A stretch of 64,000 nucleotides of DNA from Xiphophorus maculatus. Its lineage: Eukaryota; Chordata; Actinopteri; Cyprinodontiformes; Poeciliidae. Positions 50,823 to 61,577 of this stretch are shown here, one piece after another. How positions within the stretch are numbered: the first letter of the stretch is position 1; every line of letters begins with the position of its first letter. The stretch covers positions 868,001 through 932,000 of the forward strand of contig NC_036464.1 of assembly GCF_002775205.1 (NCBI RefSeq), given 5' to 3'. The notes beneath the pieces were generated by a model, which was not told where the DNA came from, searched no databases, and saw only the letters and a program-made list of their open reading frames with translations. The position numbers were made by a program, and so were the translations under genes.

Positions 50823-53800
50823 CTGAGGTTGCCGCAGATACAAGAGTTTAAGTTAAAATAAGTTGTTTTTTTTAATTAAAGGAACACATGATACATAAAA
50901 AACATTTTTAAAACAGGAAGTTTGCGTTATGAAGCTCCTAATAGCTGTATTTATATTTGTAAACAGTGACCTCTACTGGCTGAATGTCATACTTTGTCTC
51001 TATGAATCAGACCAAGCAGAAGTTTCATTTTCTTCTGCAATTCAAGACAAAAAGTTTATATGCAGTTGAAGGGTTTATTTATTTTTTTTCCATTTTTTTC
51101 TCCGAAGAGTTTTTGCGGCGCTAGTAGCTCGTATTTTTTCTACAGTAGGCAGACAGGAAGGAGGGTGAGGAGAGGGGGCAAGACATGCGGTAAAGGTCGT
51201 CGGGACCGGGAGTCGAACCCGCGACGTCCGCGTCGAGGACTAAGGCCTCCAAACGTGGGGCGTGCTAAGCCCCTGCGAAACCACAGCACGTCCCTGAAGG
51301 GTTTATTTCTGCATTTAGGAGATGCACCGATCTGATATTTGTATCGTTCTTGATATTGTAAAAGAAATTCTAGATTGGCATCAATGATAATGTTTCTGAT
51401 CCATAAGGGCAGATCTACTCAGTCTGATTCTATGCTTTGTGCTCTGAGTGACATCTTGCTTTATTTATTTACTTTACATTGTACCAACCCTCAGGAAGTG
51501 AAAATTGTGGATGGATGCATCCCTACTTAAAAGTTACAAACTTGTCAAAAAAACTAAAATTAGTTTCTGAAACAGAAAAGTGTGAAGTTTTTAATACTTC
51601 TGGGTTGCAGATGTTTTTCTTAAGGCAAACTGTGACGAAGCTGATGGGTCCGAGCCTTCCTCACCTTCATCAGTATCTCTAGGTGGAGGTCTGTGTTCGC
51701 GATCGTCTCGTCTGTCTCTGTCTCGCCGGTCGCTACGGCAGTCGTCCCGGTCGCTACGGCGGTCATCCCGGTCGCTACGGCGGTCATCCCGGTCGCTACG
51801 GCGTTCGTCCTTGTCGGTCTCTTCTCTGCGGGAATCCCTCCAGCTTCCTTCCTCGTTGCCTCCTCTCCTCCAGGGATTCTCTTCTCTGAAAACGGTTTCA
51901 GATTAGGTTAATAAAATACGAAGCAACAGGAAATCTGTGACCGTTTGAGCGTTTTTTCATCCCCACCTCTGTGGACGACGGTCTCTGAAGCGGTCGCTGG
52001 TTCGCTCGTCTCCATCGTCTTCTTCTCCGTCGTCATTGGCGCCGCCGCGGGGCGGCCCCCAGCTCTCCTCTCGGGCTTTTTCCCGCTCACGCCAGCCACC
52101 TGAAACAAATATTCACTCATCAGTAACATTTCAACTCAGATCTCACTTTCTGACCTCTAATGGACAGTTTGTTTTCTTTTTATGAGCCAAACTTTTCATT
52201 TAAGTTTCTGCAGGTGTTGCCACCTAAAGTTTAAAGCTTTTTAAGACTTTTATGACCATTATTAATGAAATTTAAGACCTGTATCATGAGAGAAAATAAC
52301 TTTGTTAGCACAGAATGCACGTATCACCCAACGGGTTACAAAGAGGAGTGAGACGAAGACGAAGGTCGCCCAGCCAACTGGCGATAAATGTACTTTCCTA
52401 CAATAGGTGCAAAAAAGTGAGCTAGCTAGCAAGGTTGTATTAGTAGCCAGTTAGCAGTAGCCTCAACCGCCTTGGGCCACAGGACGAATGAAGATGTCTG
52501 TGTTTGACTGAAATATTTGCCTGACAGAAAAGTCCAGTGAAAAAAATAAATTACCCAGAATGTATGAGAGTAAACAGTCCTGCAAGATTTGAGACCTGTT
52601 GTTACTGTGTTTAAGGCCAACGTAAGATTTTAAATAAATCCAAGACATTCATATTAGATACATGAATTTTAGGCTTTTTAACCGTCCTGTGGTCTTATAA
52701 GTCAGGGTCAATTAGACCTTGCAACCGTTTTACCCGATGCACTTTTCTCGTATGCTCTTTTATAAGTTTTTATTTCTTTGTGGTTTTGTTAACCGACTGT
52801 CTGATGGGACACCATCCCCCAGAACTCCACTATCCGATGGATGGTGCTGCGGAACCCCACATCTGCAGCGCTCCTCCTGAGCGTCATGCTAAGACTCCAG
52901 GACGGTTAAGGATTCAGACAGCTTGAACACGATTAAATTAAATTCTCCCTGAAACGTTTCAGTTCTCTGAAGGATGATTTTCTTAGAACTGTACCAGGTC
53001 TGCCGAGGGGTTTCCATGGCTTGGCGTCCTCACCGCGGCGCGGGCCATCATCCATGTCTCTTCTGGGGCCCCAGTCGTCGTCAGCCCCACGTCTGGAACC
53101 CCTGGAGTCATCAAGCCCCCTGCGAGGACCCCTGTCATCATCAAAGCCACGTCTGGGTCCACGGTCGTCGTCGAAGCCGCGTCTGGGTCCACGGTCGTCA
53201 TCGAAACCGCGTCTGGGTCCACGGTCGTCGTCAAATCCTCGTCTGGGTCCGCGGTCTTCGTCCCCGCCCCTCCTGGGACCTCTGTCGTCGTCGAAGCCTC
53301 GGCGCGGCCCACGGTCGTCATCCATCTCCCTGCGAGGCGGACGCTCATCGTCTCCTCCGCGACGCGGACCTCGGTCGTCGTCAAAGCCTCGGCGAGGCCC
53401 GCGGTCATCCCCGTCACGGCGAGGACCGTCCCCACGCCTGAAGGGGCCGTCCCGCTCCTCTCGGTTGTCTTCTCGGCCCTCCTGTCTCCAGTCCCTGCGG
53501 AGGAAACGCTTCCCGTTTAAAACCGACACTGAAAACAGTGGTTGGAATGTGTCCATTCTACACACTTGTCAGGAACCGGGCGGCGCCATTCCGAGTCGCC
53601 GTCAGTTTTCCTTCTCCACCCTCCCTCGTCCTTCTCCTCCTGTGACACGACAAGATGTTAGTCCAGAATCCCCGTCCCCAGAAGCAACATCAACCAGTTA
53701 TTCTACCCATTTTTCCAGTTTTTACTGTAAAGCAGTAAAAACTGTTTTTTGGCTTTTACCATTAAAAACTGGTTCTTACTGGTTTTTACTGAGTTTTATA

Positions 53801-56800
53801 ATAAATCTGTCAAGTTATAATAAAAACAAATCAGTCAAATGCCAATATGTGATTCTATTGTTACATGTTGAGAAAATCTGCCGTTTTTTATAACAAACTG
53901 CTGGATAATTGAATTTCAGAAATGAGGAAGTTCGTAGGTAAGGAAGGAAGGAAGGAAGGAAGGAAGTCTGGTAAGAAAAAAAGCTAAGAAAGAAAAGGAT
54001 GGATAAAGACAGAAGGAAGAATGAATGTAAGAAGAGACTAAGACTGAAGGAAGGAAGAAAAGAGTCAAACTTGTATCTGCAGGCAGAACATTCCTCAGAT
54101 TCAGCTTTATGTTCTGGTTTTGTCTGACCTCTCCGGTTCTGTCAGACCTCTCAGTACTCTGAAACTTCCGGTTCTGTCATTCCTACCTTGGGTTTCTTCT
54201 CCTGTGGGCTGACGGTCTTCTGCCGGATGCGCTCCTCTATCTCCTGCTGTCGCGCGCGCTGTTTGCGCTCCTGCTCCTCCAGTTTGCGCAGACGCTCCTG
54301 GTACTCCCGCTCCTCCTCCTCACGGCGCTCCTGCTCCAGGCGCTCTCGCTCCTCACGCTCTGTTTGGAAAAAAAAAAGGATGTCATCACTTTGTACCAAC
54401 AGGTAAACAATTAATTTTAAGTTTTATTTGTCTGCGGTAAACTAAACTCTGATCATTTGACTCGAACCTTTCTTGAGCTGCTCCTCGTGGATCCGCTGAG
54501 CCTCCTCCTCCTTCTGGCGGTAGAACGTGTTACGTCGGTCCTCTTTGCGCTGCCTCTTCCTTTCTTCCATGCGCGTTTTCCTCTCCTCCACCAAACGCTC
54601 CTCAAACGTTTTAAGTTTTTCCTTTAAAGACCAAATAAAGACACTGAATGTCTGCTGTAAATTCATCAGGTTCTGCTTCACCCTTCAGCTGCTGCAAACC
54701 TCGTAGATGAAGCTGCGGGCCGCCGTGATCTTGGCCAGGAAGCCTTCCTTGTCCTCCATCATCCTGGACATCCGCTTCTTATGCTCCAGAGCTTTTTCCC
54801 GCTCGATCTTCAGGTTGTTGATCTAAAACAGGAAACATGCTGTTAGACTCTGAGTAGTACGGCAGAGGATTAGTGTCACTGAAAAATACATTTTTGGATT
54901 TAATCTGAGAATTTAGACTTTAGCTTTACGAGAGCAAAAGTTAAAATATTTAGAGAAAAAGTCCACAGGACACTCTGCTTGGAATCAGAGTCAAAGTTTC
55001 CTCACACACCCTGTCCTCCTCTTGGAGCTCCCACAGCTCCATGTCTTTGACTCGCTGTTCCTCATACGCCTTCTTGATCAGAGGAATCTCCTCGAGGCGT
55101 TTTGCCCTCTCAAAGTAATCAATCTGTAGAAAAACAACCATCAGAATTTAACTTCCATCTAGTTTTCTTATATCTTAACAGATTTCTGCTGCAGATTAGA
55201 GACCAACCTTCTTCTCTTGATTCTTCAGACGCTCCTGAAGTTCCTTCTTCTCCTTCTCCAGCTGCTCCACCTGTTTGGCCATGATGAAGTCAGGATCCAG
55301 CTCCTCCAGGTCCTGTTTCAGAGTAAAAATAAAAAATCTTTTGAGTGTGTATGAATTAGATGACGATTATCTCAATAATTGATTCATTATGATAAATCAG
55401 ATTAATCGTTTCAGCCCTTTAAATTAGTGTTTGTCATTAAACTTCACCTCAATGTCAATATCCTTGAAAGCTTTGGCTCCCAGCTCTGTTTTCTTGATCT
55501 GCTCCAGTCGCTCGCGGACCGTCTTCTTCTTGATTTGTTCGTGTTCTTGCATGATGCGCTCCTTCTCCCGCTCCTTGGCCTCCTGCCGCAGACGCTCCTC
55601 CTCGGCTTTGCGGACCTTCTGCATCTCGGCTTCTCGTTGCTCCAGCTCCTCCTTCTCCCGCTGGATGTTCAGGCTCTCCAGGCGCTCCTTGCGCTCCTCG
55701 ATGGTCTGCCTGCGGGCCAGGATGCGCTGGTGGTCCTTGCGAGCGTTTTTCAGATACGCAGCGATGGCCTGCTGGTTATGTTCATCGCGCTCTTGCTGGA
55801 AAGGAATAAAAAACAGTTTTGTTCAGACAAAAATCCACCTCAGCTACTGTAGTAAGAAGCGATCGCTTGATAAAAACATGGTTTTGAACAAATTCTGGTT
55901 TAATTTCCATCAAAACAAAGAAAGCAGACTATAGAGCAGAGCATTCTGGGTAAATGCAATCAAAAGAAATGTGCTAGAAAAATTGACATGTGAAAAATGT
56001 CACACTGTAAGTAAAATAATCTGCCAATGGAACTAGAACTTTTTCATCAATATAAAAACAAATACTCAAAACAAGCTCCTGTATCTAACTAAAAAGTTAC
56101 TTTTAAGTTAGTTTGTCTTTTTCCAAGTGTACAAAGACATTTGCACTAGAAACTAGACCAAAATTACTTGGTAAGATTTTGTGTTTTTGCAGTGAACTCC
56201 AACTCTTCCTGCATTTGACTCATTACGTTAATATGAGTTTCATGTTTCCATCATTTTCTTTCTCATAACAAATGTTTTCTATGTTTGTTAGAAACTCATT
56301 TGTATCTCTGTGTTTTTACATTTTTAGTAAAAAAATAAAAAATCCAAATTGTTGCAGAAATGTTGCGTTGAACATAAAAACAGACGATGACGGATTATGA
56401 ACATGGACTGGCCATGAGAGCAAAGGCCACAGTAAGCGTGGAGCGTTGAACGAGCGAGGAAGCTCACCAGGTTAGAGGCAGGTTTGATGACCTGGATGGC
56501 TTTAGCCAGGGAAGCAGACATGGCGGTCAGCTGGTTCCTGATCTGCTCCGACGGCATGTTCTGCAGGAACGGACCGACCGGAGAATCCTCTTTGGTTGAG
56601 TAGTTCAGGTCGGAGCCGAAGCTCAGCGTTCGAGACGTGTGGTCGATCCGGACCTACAGGAAGCATCAGGAAGTCCAGACACGTTGTGTAAAAAACCTTC
56701 AGAGCAGCTGGACTCTGTCGTCCAATCAGATGCTTACCTGGAGATCGCAGTGGCGAGCAGCGTCCACGATTGAGCGCTCCAGCTGGAAGGCGTCCACGAA

Positions 56801-59800
56801 GGGAACCAGGGAGGCCAGACGGCTGAACTCGATGCTCTGGTAGATCTGAGCCACCTTAAAATTGAAAAAAAAAAAGACAAATTAAACCTTTATCATGTTT
56901 TAGTAAAGTTACGGTTAGCAGGAAGAGGATTTACCTGCTGCAGGAGTCTAAGGATGGTGTTGCTCTGCAGGTGAGGGACATACTGCTGCAGGTCTGCCTC
57001 CTTCTCAGCCTGATCTCTCACCCAATTCAACACCTGAGACCAAAGTCACAAAACAGGGCAAAAAATTATCCAGATGAAATATTTTAAACACACATAAATT
57101 AACTTTAACAGTATTAATTGTCACATGGTGAGGAGTTGTCTACCTTCGTCACTCTCCCACTCAGCTTGAGCGGATGAAAGTCGACCTCCAGCCAGTTGTA
57201 GAGCTCCTTCACTTCAGGGACGATGTACTGCAGCAGGTTAAATCTCACCTACAGCAGAAACATTCAAGCATTTATGAGAATAAACTCAAACATTTAACTG
57301 TAGCCAAGAGAAAAAAACTGTTTAAAAAGGTTAAAAATCTGAATCAAGCTTCAGAAAACCAAATGTAAAACTTTAAGAGGTTTTTAATACCACTTTGAAT
57401 TAGCATCTAGCCTTGTATGGGTTGGCAGCAGAAGTGACTCAAACATCATCCAGCCAACTAGCCAATAACTTTGCAATTAGCCATGATAGATTGGTTTTCA
57501 GGGAGTTAGCTAGCTAGCAAGGGTAGCTGATTAGCCGAAGCCTCAAGTCACAGAACTAAATGAAGACGTAGATGTGGACACATAGTGCCATTTGATAGCA
57601 CAACAAAGTAACTATGTTACATTCAGTTGTTATAGAAATGTTATAAATATATATATACATCAAATATGATACAAAATGTTTTTTTTACTTTGTAACGCCT
57701 TGAAATTGGGCAACACTGCAGGTCTGTTTTTGTAACACGAGTCCATCCTACAAAACAAACTATGATCTTGAAATTCTGTTTCTGTGACTCTCTAGATTCT
57801 GGAGATCCACAGAAACAGTTAGGGCGAGCCTGATTTGGCCCGCGAGCCTCCAGTTTGACACATGCGCTAAGCTACAGCGTACCATGTCGTTGATGAGGCT
57901 CTGGCGGGTCGGTGGGGACTGGAGGCCCAGCAGGGTGGCCAGCCGGCGGTGCTTCTCCACGATGATGCCGTCCATGTCCAGAAGCCGAGCGATGTCGGTG
58001 CGTTCAGGGGTAATGGGAATAGACAGAGTGGCCAGGAGGACTCTGGTGGACATCCTGGAGATCAAAATAAACCGTTTCACCACATGTTCTCACTTCACCA
58101 CACCGCTCTTTGAAACAACAGCAATACCTCTGCATCTCGTCCTGGGTCAGATTCTTGCGCATCTCCCTCGACAGATGGTAGAGGCGGTGGAGAGTGCAGG
58201 CGTGGAAGAGAGCGTTCCCAGACTTCCAGAAGACCGTGGAAACCTTGTTGTAGTAGTTGGCCATGAGCTGTGGCTTGGGAGGCTTCTTGGAGAGGGCGAA
58301 GAGGCCGTGGATGTCCTCGACGGCCTTAAACGCTTCCTAAAGGACAAAACCGAGGAGAAAAGGTATCGGTGGAGTGTTCTGGTTGTGAAGCTGGATTTAA
58401 ACATGTTTTCCAGCTCAAACATCAGAGATTGTAATCTCTGATTGTAATTCTGATGTTTTCCAATGATAGCTTATTTTTATTGTCCAAATTCACAATAGGG
58501 CTGCAACTGGGCATGGCAAATTAAAAAAAGGCTACATTTTCATTTGCATCCAACAAATAACTTGATTAAAACTTTTACCAAAGTCCCAGCACTAATATTA
58601 AATTAAATAGATCAGATCCAGCTCAGAACAAACAGCGGATTGTTGTTGGAGAGGTTCTGACCGACCTGCCAGAGCTCCATGCTGATGGCGCTGTCCAGCT
58701 GCACCAGCCGCGTCTCCAGGTGCATGGACTGGCTCTCAGGGTTGTTCAGGTTAATGGCGGTACTCTGGTTGTGGTGCCGCTGGATCTGACCCAGATGCAT
58801 GCGCAGGTTGTCGCACAGCTTGCGAAACTCTGCTTTTCGGGTGTACTGCAGGCAGAACTTGAAAGCTGCAGGAGAAAAAGAAACAAGAATCGGTTTTCTG
58901 GGAGTTTTTTTCTTGTCGAAATCTTCAAATCAAATAACTAGAAGTAGCAGAAACTTTTAAGCACTTTTGTAGCCACTCATCCCTAAAGATGAAGTAAAGT
59001 CATTACTATAGCGCTAGCTACCTTGCTGGGCGATGTCGTGATACAGACGCTCCACCTTGGAGTTGTTTCTCAGCAGGTCCAGGCACTGGCGGTACGACTC
59101 CCACAGGAACTTCACCCACGGCGTGAGCAGCAGGCGGTCGGTACGATCCTGGGTGTCCTCCCCGCTCACAGCGCTCAGCAGCACGCTGCAACGGCACAAA
59201 GGACGTTAGATATCAGAAAGGTTCTTTAATTGCAGCGTTTCCTTTAGGGGGCCAAAGATTAATCAGCCCCAATTTCTCTAATTTTGGATGATCGGTTCAT
59301 ATTTACATGTGAAACTGATATTTTCTACCAATACATTGATGTTGTCTTTTCTAAGAGAAGGCTACCTTCTACCGTTGCCAACTTTGCTAATGTTTTACAA
59401 TATTTAGTACAGAAACTAATTGGCATAAGCTAAAATCAGTCAGGCTTTTTAAATATCGGAGATCAGCCAGAAAACTGCACTCGATACACTCTTAATTTCT
59501 TTTAACAACTGTAATGACAGCTACTGCTGATGATACCTTCAGGTCTGCTATCTACTGCGATTAAGACTTTTAACCCTCCAGAGGTCTTCAGAGACTGGGT
59601 CATTTGGATCCCACGACTCTTTGTCAACTTTGGGGTTGGTTCTTTTGAAAATTTGTGCTGAGCTCACACAAGCGGTGTGACTTGGTGCACAGACTGTTGC
59701 ACTCAGTTCAACGAGTCAAATAGACAATCGGCCACATAGGGACAGAAATCACTCACAACGTGATCTGCTGTTACCAGAAAGGCTGACAAAATGAACAGCA

Positions 59801-61577
59801 TCAACTGAGAACACCAACAAATACTACAAGTCATCTTTAGGTAAACGCTGGATTAGATGGTTTATCTTCTGGTTAACCATAAGTTCACCTTTCTGGAGTC
59901 TGGATGTTGTCCAGGTCCTCGATGTCCAGAACCATCTGCTGTGACTCCTCCTTGGCTGTCTCCGTCTTTTCCTCTGCCAGCTTCAGGTAAGCCCTGACCA
60001 CATCCTCCAAAGATTTGATGTTCACCTGAGAGGAAAGACAAAGGCTTTAATTTACCACGATGTGAACAGACATCCCAGATGTAGCCGCTGTTACTGTTTC
60101 CTCCCAACCTGCTGGCAGATGTTCTTGTACTGGTAGAGACCCTCTTTGGCCAGGTGGCTCTTGCGCAGATCCACACACAGCTCCAGGTACTTGAGCATGA
60201 TGGGCTCGTGGATCTTCTGCCATGTTCGATGTTTTTTACTCTTGATAACATCGTACAAAACATCCAAGGCTGGCTGCTTCTTGCCGACCTCAAGAAATTC
60301 TGTTTAAAAACAAGTCAGAGAAATTCCTTAATAAACAAATAAATCTTTATTTAATCATAACAGTGAATATAGTTCTTATTTATACTGCTGTATAGGTAAT
60401 TATGGCAGAAAACACCTATTTTAAACAGGCTTCTGTAGAACACCAGTTATATTATGTTTCTAACCAATTGTTATGAAAATGGTGTGTAAACTTTTAAAAT
60501 GCGAATTAGCTGTGTTTGGAGTAAACCAACTATGGCATGCAAAGCGTAACTTTGTAAGATAGTAATAAACAGGAAGTAGAAGTTGCAAACTAGCAAGTTT
60601 TGTGCTTCTGGTAAGGCACAGACCCACCACTGGATGGGAGCCTTCGCTATGTCAGAACTTATTCTGCAAATGTGTTTCCATCTCTTCAGCCTTTTAAATA
60701 AAGAAAAAACAACTAAAAACTAACTCAAGCGATGCAAAATGGAGGAAGATGTTTAGAATTTTGCCGTTTCTGCCAAACTTTTTGAAAAAGATTCACTATT
60801 AAGTGTGATGTTTTTCACCAAATTGTTATCTTTTCCAAGCTATTTAAAATTTAAATACCTTTATTGATAGTCTAATGGCAAAAACAGGAGAAAATGGTTT
60901 CTATTTAAAAATGTAACAAGTCGGGATTTATTACTATGATCATTTGTAAAATGAAATTGAACAATAAAAGACACTTGCTATTAACTTTAGTAAATATTTA
61001 TGTAATTGTGGCGCTCGGTTTGGTACAAGTTTTCAATTTTGATTACATTTTCCCACAAAGTTTTACATCCTCGATCTACAGGCAACCGAAACATCTAATT
61101 TGCCTAGTAACAATCCTATCCAATGTCATTAGCGGAGCTCAATCTGCAATAAAAACATAATTGATCAAATTAACGTTATCCACAAAAATTTAGAAAAACG
61201 CCGAAAACCGTTAAACACAGCTGTTTCTACCGACTGTAGCAACTAGGCCCAAAGAACAACCATATAAACGCTAACAACGTTGGTTTATTTTATATAAAAA
61301 TGGACACGTGCAACAAAGTGTTGTCAACAACGTCTTTTTGTTTGTCAAATAATGTTAACACTGACAAAGTACGACGTTATCATTTACTAACCACTGTGAC
61401 ATGTACAAATGTGGCCTAGATGTCGCTACAACTAGCTTAGCGCGCCATTCCGACTCGCATTAGCAGTTAGCATCTCTGAGGTGACGCGGCTGGAGTCAGC
61501 ATTAAATCCAGGAGCAGCTCAAACTCACCGTTCGCTCGCTTGAGAGCGTTTTCTGGCCGCTGGAAATACGCCGGCAT
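50638..61577 (-). CDS. eif3a: eif3a, eukaryotic translation initiation factor 3 subunit A (22 coding exons)
   Basis: Minus-strand exons are 61529-61577, 60109-60299, 59889-60025, 59022-59185, 58666-58865, 58128-58336, 57883-58054, 57144-57248, 56935-57033, 56738-56854, 56468-56653, 55448-55795, 55208-55312, 55010-55123, 54700-54822, 54468-54621, 54187-54359, 53566-53639, 52995-53494, 51967-52099, 51665-51885 and 50638-50822. They total 3759 bases and encode 1252 residues. The N-terminal half has TPR/PCI-type helices (PCI about residues 315-500). A long charged coiled coil follows (about 540-880), then a DDDRGPRRG decapeptide repeat domain (about 920-1045) and the conserved C-terminus DGWTTVRR. 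The product is the cytosolic scaffold of eIF3, which binds the 40S subunit and recruits mRNA. The exon count matches the human gene. The protein is shorter than human (about 1380), mainly in the decapeptide region. Confidence 0.97.
51150..51295 (-). mobile_element. tRNA-derived SINE-like repeat in eif3a intron 21
   Basis: On the minus strand there is a GGGTTCGACTCCC element, matching the polymerase III B box, preceded by a GC-rich tRNA-like segment (GGCCTTAGTCCTCGACGCGG). It stands out from the AT-rich intron. The arms do not form a convincing complete tRNA cloverleaf, so a SINE is preferred over a functional tRNA. Confidence 0.55.
51665..51885 (-). CDS. eif3a: eif3a exon 21
   Basis: Residues 1118-1191, [16 protein letters not shown] through RDTDEG. 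It contains a tandem heptapeptide of type RSDRDDR. The acceptor is TTTTCAG|A and the donor GAAG|GTGAGG. Confidence 0.92.
51733..51806 (-). repeat. 21-base coding minisatellite of eif3a exon 21
   Basis: Three to four 21-base units, each reading CGTAGCGACCGGGATGACCG or close to it, encode the heptapeptide RSDRDDR. The units differ by one or two bases. Confidence 0.93.
51967..52099 (-). CDS. eif3a: eif3a exon 20
   Basis: Residues 1074-1117, [19 protein letters not shown] through RFRDRRPQ. The acceptor is GTTTCAG|GT and the donor CAGAG|GTGGGG. Confidence 0.93.
52995..53494 (-). CDS. eif3a: eif3a exon 19 (decapeptide repeat domain)
   Basis: The longest exon, 500 bases, encoding residues 907-1073. 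It starts [17 protein letters not shown] and continues as about a dozen near-identical decapeptides of type [10 protein letters not shown], ending [10 protein letters not shown]. The acceptor is CTCCGCAG|GGAC and the donor CCTG|GTACAG. The repeat region is arginine/aspartate-rich and known in vertebrate eIF3a for RNA and protein contacts. Confidence 0.95.
53030..53415 (-). repeat. 30-base coding minisatellite of eif3a exon 19
   Basis: Tandem 30-base units encode [14 protein letters not shown] decapeptides, about 12 or 13 in number. The four units between about 53140 and 53260 are nearly identical at DNA level. The ends are more diverged ([20 protein letters not shown]). Confidence 0.95.
53566..53639 (-). 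CDS. eif3a: eif3a exon 18
   Basis: A 74-base exon encoding residues 883-906 plus two bases, [20 protein letters not shown]. The acceptor is GTCACAG|GAG and the donor ACAA|GTGTGT. The joined frame matches the family's DSEWRR...K(D/E)WR stretch. Confidence 0.88.
53716..53744. repeat. Short perfect inverted repeat in eif3a intron 17
   Basis: Arms CAGTTTTTACTG and CAGTAAAAACTG with a 5-base loop. The flank has further AAAAACTGG/CCAGTTTTT copies to about 53790. Confidence 0.9.
53940..53966. repeat. (GGAA)n microsatellite in eif3a intron 17
   Basis: About seven GGAA units, followed by degenerate purine-rich sequence to about 54060. Confidence 0.9.
54187..54359 (-). CDS. eif3a: eif3a exon 17
   Basis: Residues 825-882, [19 protein letters not shown] through EKKPK. 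Charged coiled-coil end. The acceptor is CAAACAG|AG and the donor AAG|GTAGGA. Confidence 0.95.
54468..54621 (-). CDS. eif3a: eif3a exon 16
   Basis: Residues 774-824, [18 protein letters not shown] through HEEQLKK. The acceptor is TTTAAAG|GAA. The donor AAAG|GTTCGA is poor beyond the GT but gives the only frame matching the family. Confidence 0.93.
54700..54822 (-). CDS. eif3a: eif3a exon 15
   Basis: Residues 733-773, [18 protein letters not shown] through ARSFIYE. The acceptor is TTTTAG|ATC. The donor GAG|GTTTGC is weak but preserves the frame. Confidence 0.93.
55010..55123 (-). CDS. eif3a: eif3a exon 14
   Basis: Residues 695-732, [18 protein letters not shown] through LQEEDR. The acceptor is TCTACAG|ATT and the donor AGG|GTGTGT. 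Confidence 0.95.
55208..55312 (-). CDS. eif3a: eif3a exon 13
   Basis: Residues 660-694, [18 protein letters not shown] through KNQEKK. The donor is AAG|GTTGGT. Confidence 0.96.
55448..55795 (-). CDS. eif3a: eif3a exon 12 (coiled coil)
   Basis: Residues 544-659, [17 protein letters not shown] through AFKDIDIE. A continuous Glu/Lys/Arg-rich helical coiled coil. The acceptor is TTCCAG|CAA and the donor GAG|GTGAAG. Confidence 0.96.
55890..56195. mobile_element. MITE fragments in eif3a intron 11
   Basis: 56003-56193 is the 3' half of the CACTGCAAAAACAC-type MITE: ATAATCTGCCAATGGAACTA in the middle and CTTGGTAAGATTTTGTGTTT at the end. Just before it (55895-55970) is a fragment of the family seen at 1.7-2.3 kb, with AGAGCATTCTGGGTAAAT. 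Neither has coding content. Confidence 0.75.
56468..56653 (-). CDS. eif3a: eif3a exon 11
   Basis: Residues 482-543, [19 protein letters not shown] through IKPASNL, the end of the PCI module. The acceptor is CTGTAG|GTC and the donor CTG|GTGAGC. Confidence 0.96.
56738..56854 (-). CDS. eif3a: eif3a exon 10 (PCI)
   Basis: Residues 443-481, [19 protein letters not shown] through RHCDLQ. The acceptor is TTTTAAG|GTG and the donor CAG|GTAAGC. Confidence 0.96.
56935..57033 (-). CDS. eif3a: eif3a exon 9 (PCI)
   Basis: Residues 410-442, [17 protein letters not shown] through ILRLLQQ. The acceptor is TCTCAG|GTG and the donor CAG|GTAAAT. Confidence 0.96.
57144..57248 (-). CDS. eif3a: eif3a exon 8 (PCI)
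   Basis: Residues 375-409, [19 protein letters not shown] through GRVTK. The acceptor is CTGTAG|GTG and the donor AAG|GTAGAC. Confidence 0.96.
57575..57880. mobile_element. MITE remnants in eif3a intron 7
   Basis: 57575-57740 matches the TTAA-type MITE (CACAACAAAGTAACTATGTT, CGCCTTGAAATTGGGC). It is followed by a short hAT-like remnant (TTTGGCCCGCGAGCCTCCAG, TTTGACACATGCG) just upstream of exon 7. Both are partial. Confidence 0.65.
57883..58054 (-). CDS. eif3a: eif3a exon 7 (PCI region begins)
   Basis: Residues 317-374, [20 protein letters not shown] through QSLINDM. The donor is ATG|GTACGC. It opens the PCI (proteasome-COP9-eIF3) domain, used for assembly with eIF3c in the eIF3 core. Confidence 0.96.
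58128..58336 (-). CDS. eif3a: eif3a exon 6
   Basis: Residues 248-316, [18 protein letters not shown] through LTQDEMQR. The acceptor is CCTTTAG|GA and the donor AGAG|GTATTG, phase 2. Confidence 0.96.
58666..58865 (-). CDS. eif3a: eif3a exon 5
   Basis: Residues 181-247, [18 protein letters not shown] through ISMELWQ. The acceptor is CCTGCAG|CT and the donor CAG|GTCGGT. Confidence 0.96.
59022..59185 (-). CDS. eif3a: eif3a exon 4
   Basis: Residues 126-180, [18 protein letters not shown] through LYHDIAQQ. The acceptor is GTTGCAG|C and the donor CAAG|GTAGCT. Confidence 0.96.
59889..60025 (-). CDS. eif3a: eif3a exon 3
   Basis: Residues 81-125, [18 protein letters not shown] through NIQTPE. The donor is GAAAG|GTGAAC, phase 2. 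Confidence 0.96.
60109..60299 (-). CDS. eif3a: eif3a exon 2
   Basis: Residues 17-80, [18 protein letters not shown] through NICQQ. The acceptor is TTAAACAG|AA and the donor CAG|GTTGGG. Confidence 0.96.
61529..61577 (-). CDS. eif3a: eif3a exon 1
   Basis: Encodes [16 protein letters not shown] plus one base. The start ATG is read from CAT at 61575-61577 and matches the invariant eIF3a N-terminus. The donor is AACG|GTGAGT. Confidence 0.96.

Noticed and set aside
51186..51270. Functional tRNA gene
   Set aside because: A B box is present, but no good acceptor-stem pairing or complete cloverleaf. It is better read as a SINE-type relic.
53021..53893. Long plus-strand open frame opposite eif3a exons 18-19
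   Set aside because: It mirrors the 30-base decapeptide repeat on the other strand. It is low-complexity Ser/Pro/Arg and crosses eif3a splice sites.
50638..61577. Intronic H/ACA snoRNA within eif3a (mammalian EIF3A hosts one)
   Set aside because: I looked for paired hairpins with H and ACA boxes in the introns by eye and could not identify one with confidence. A covariance-model search would decide.
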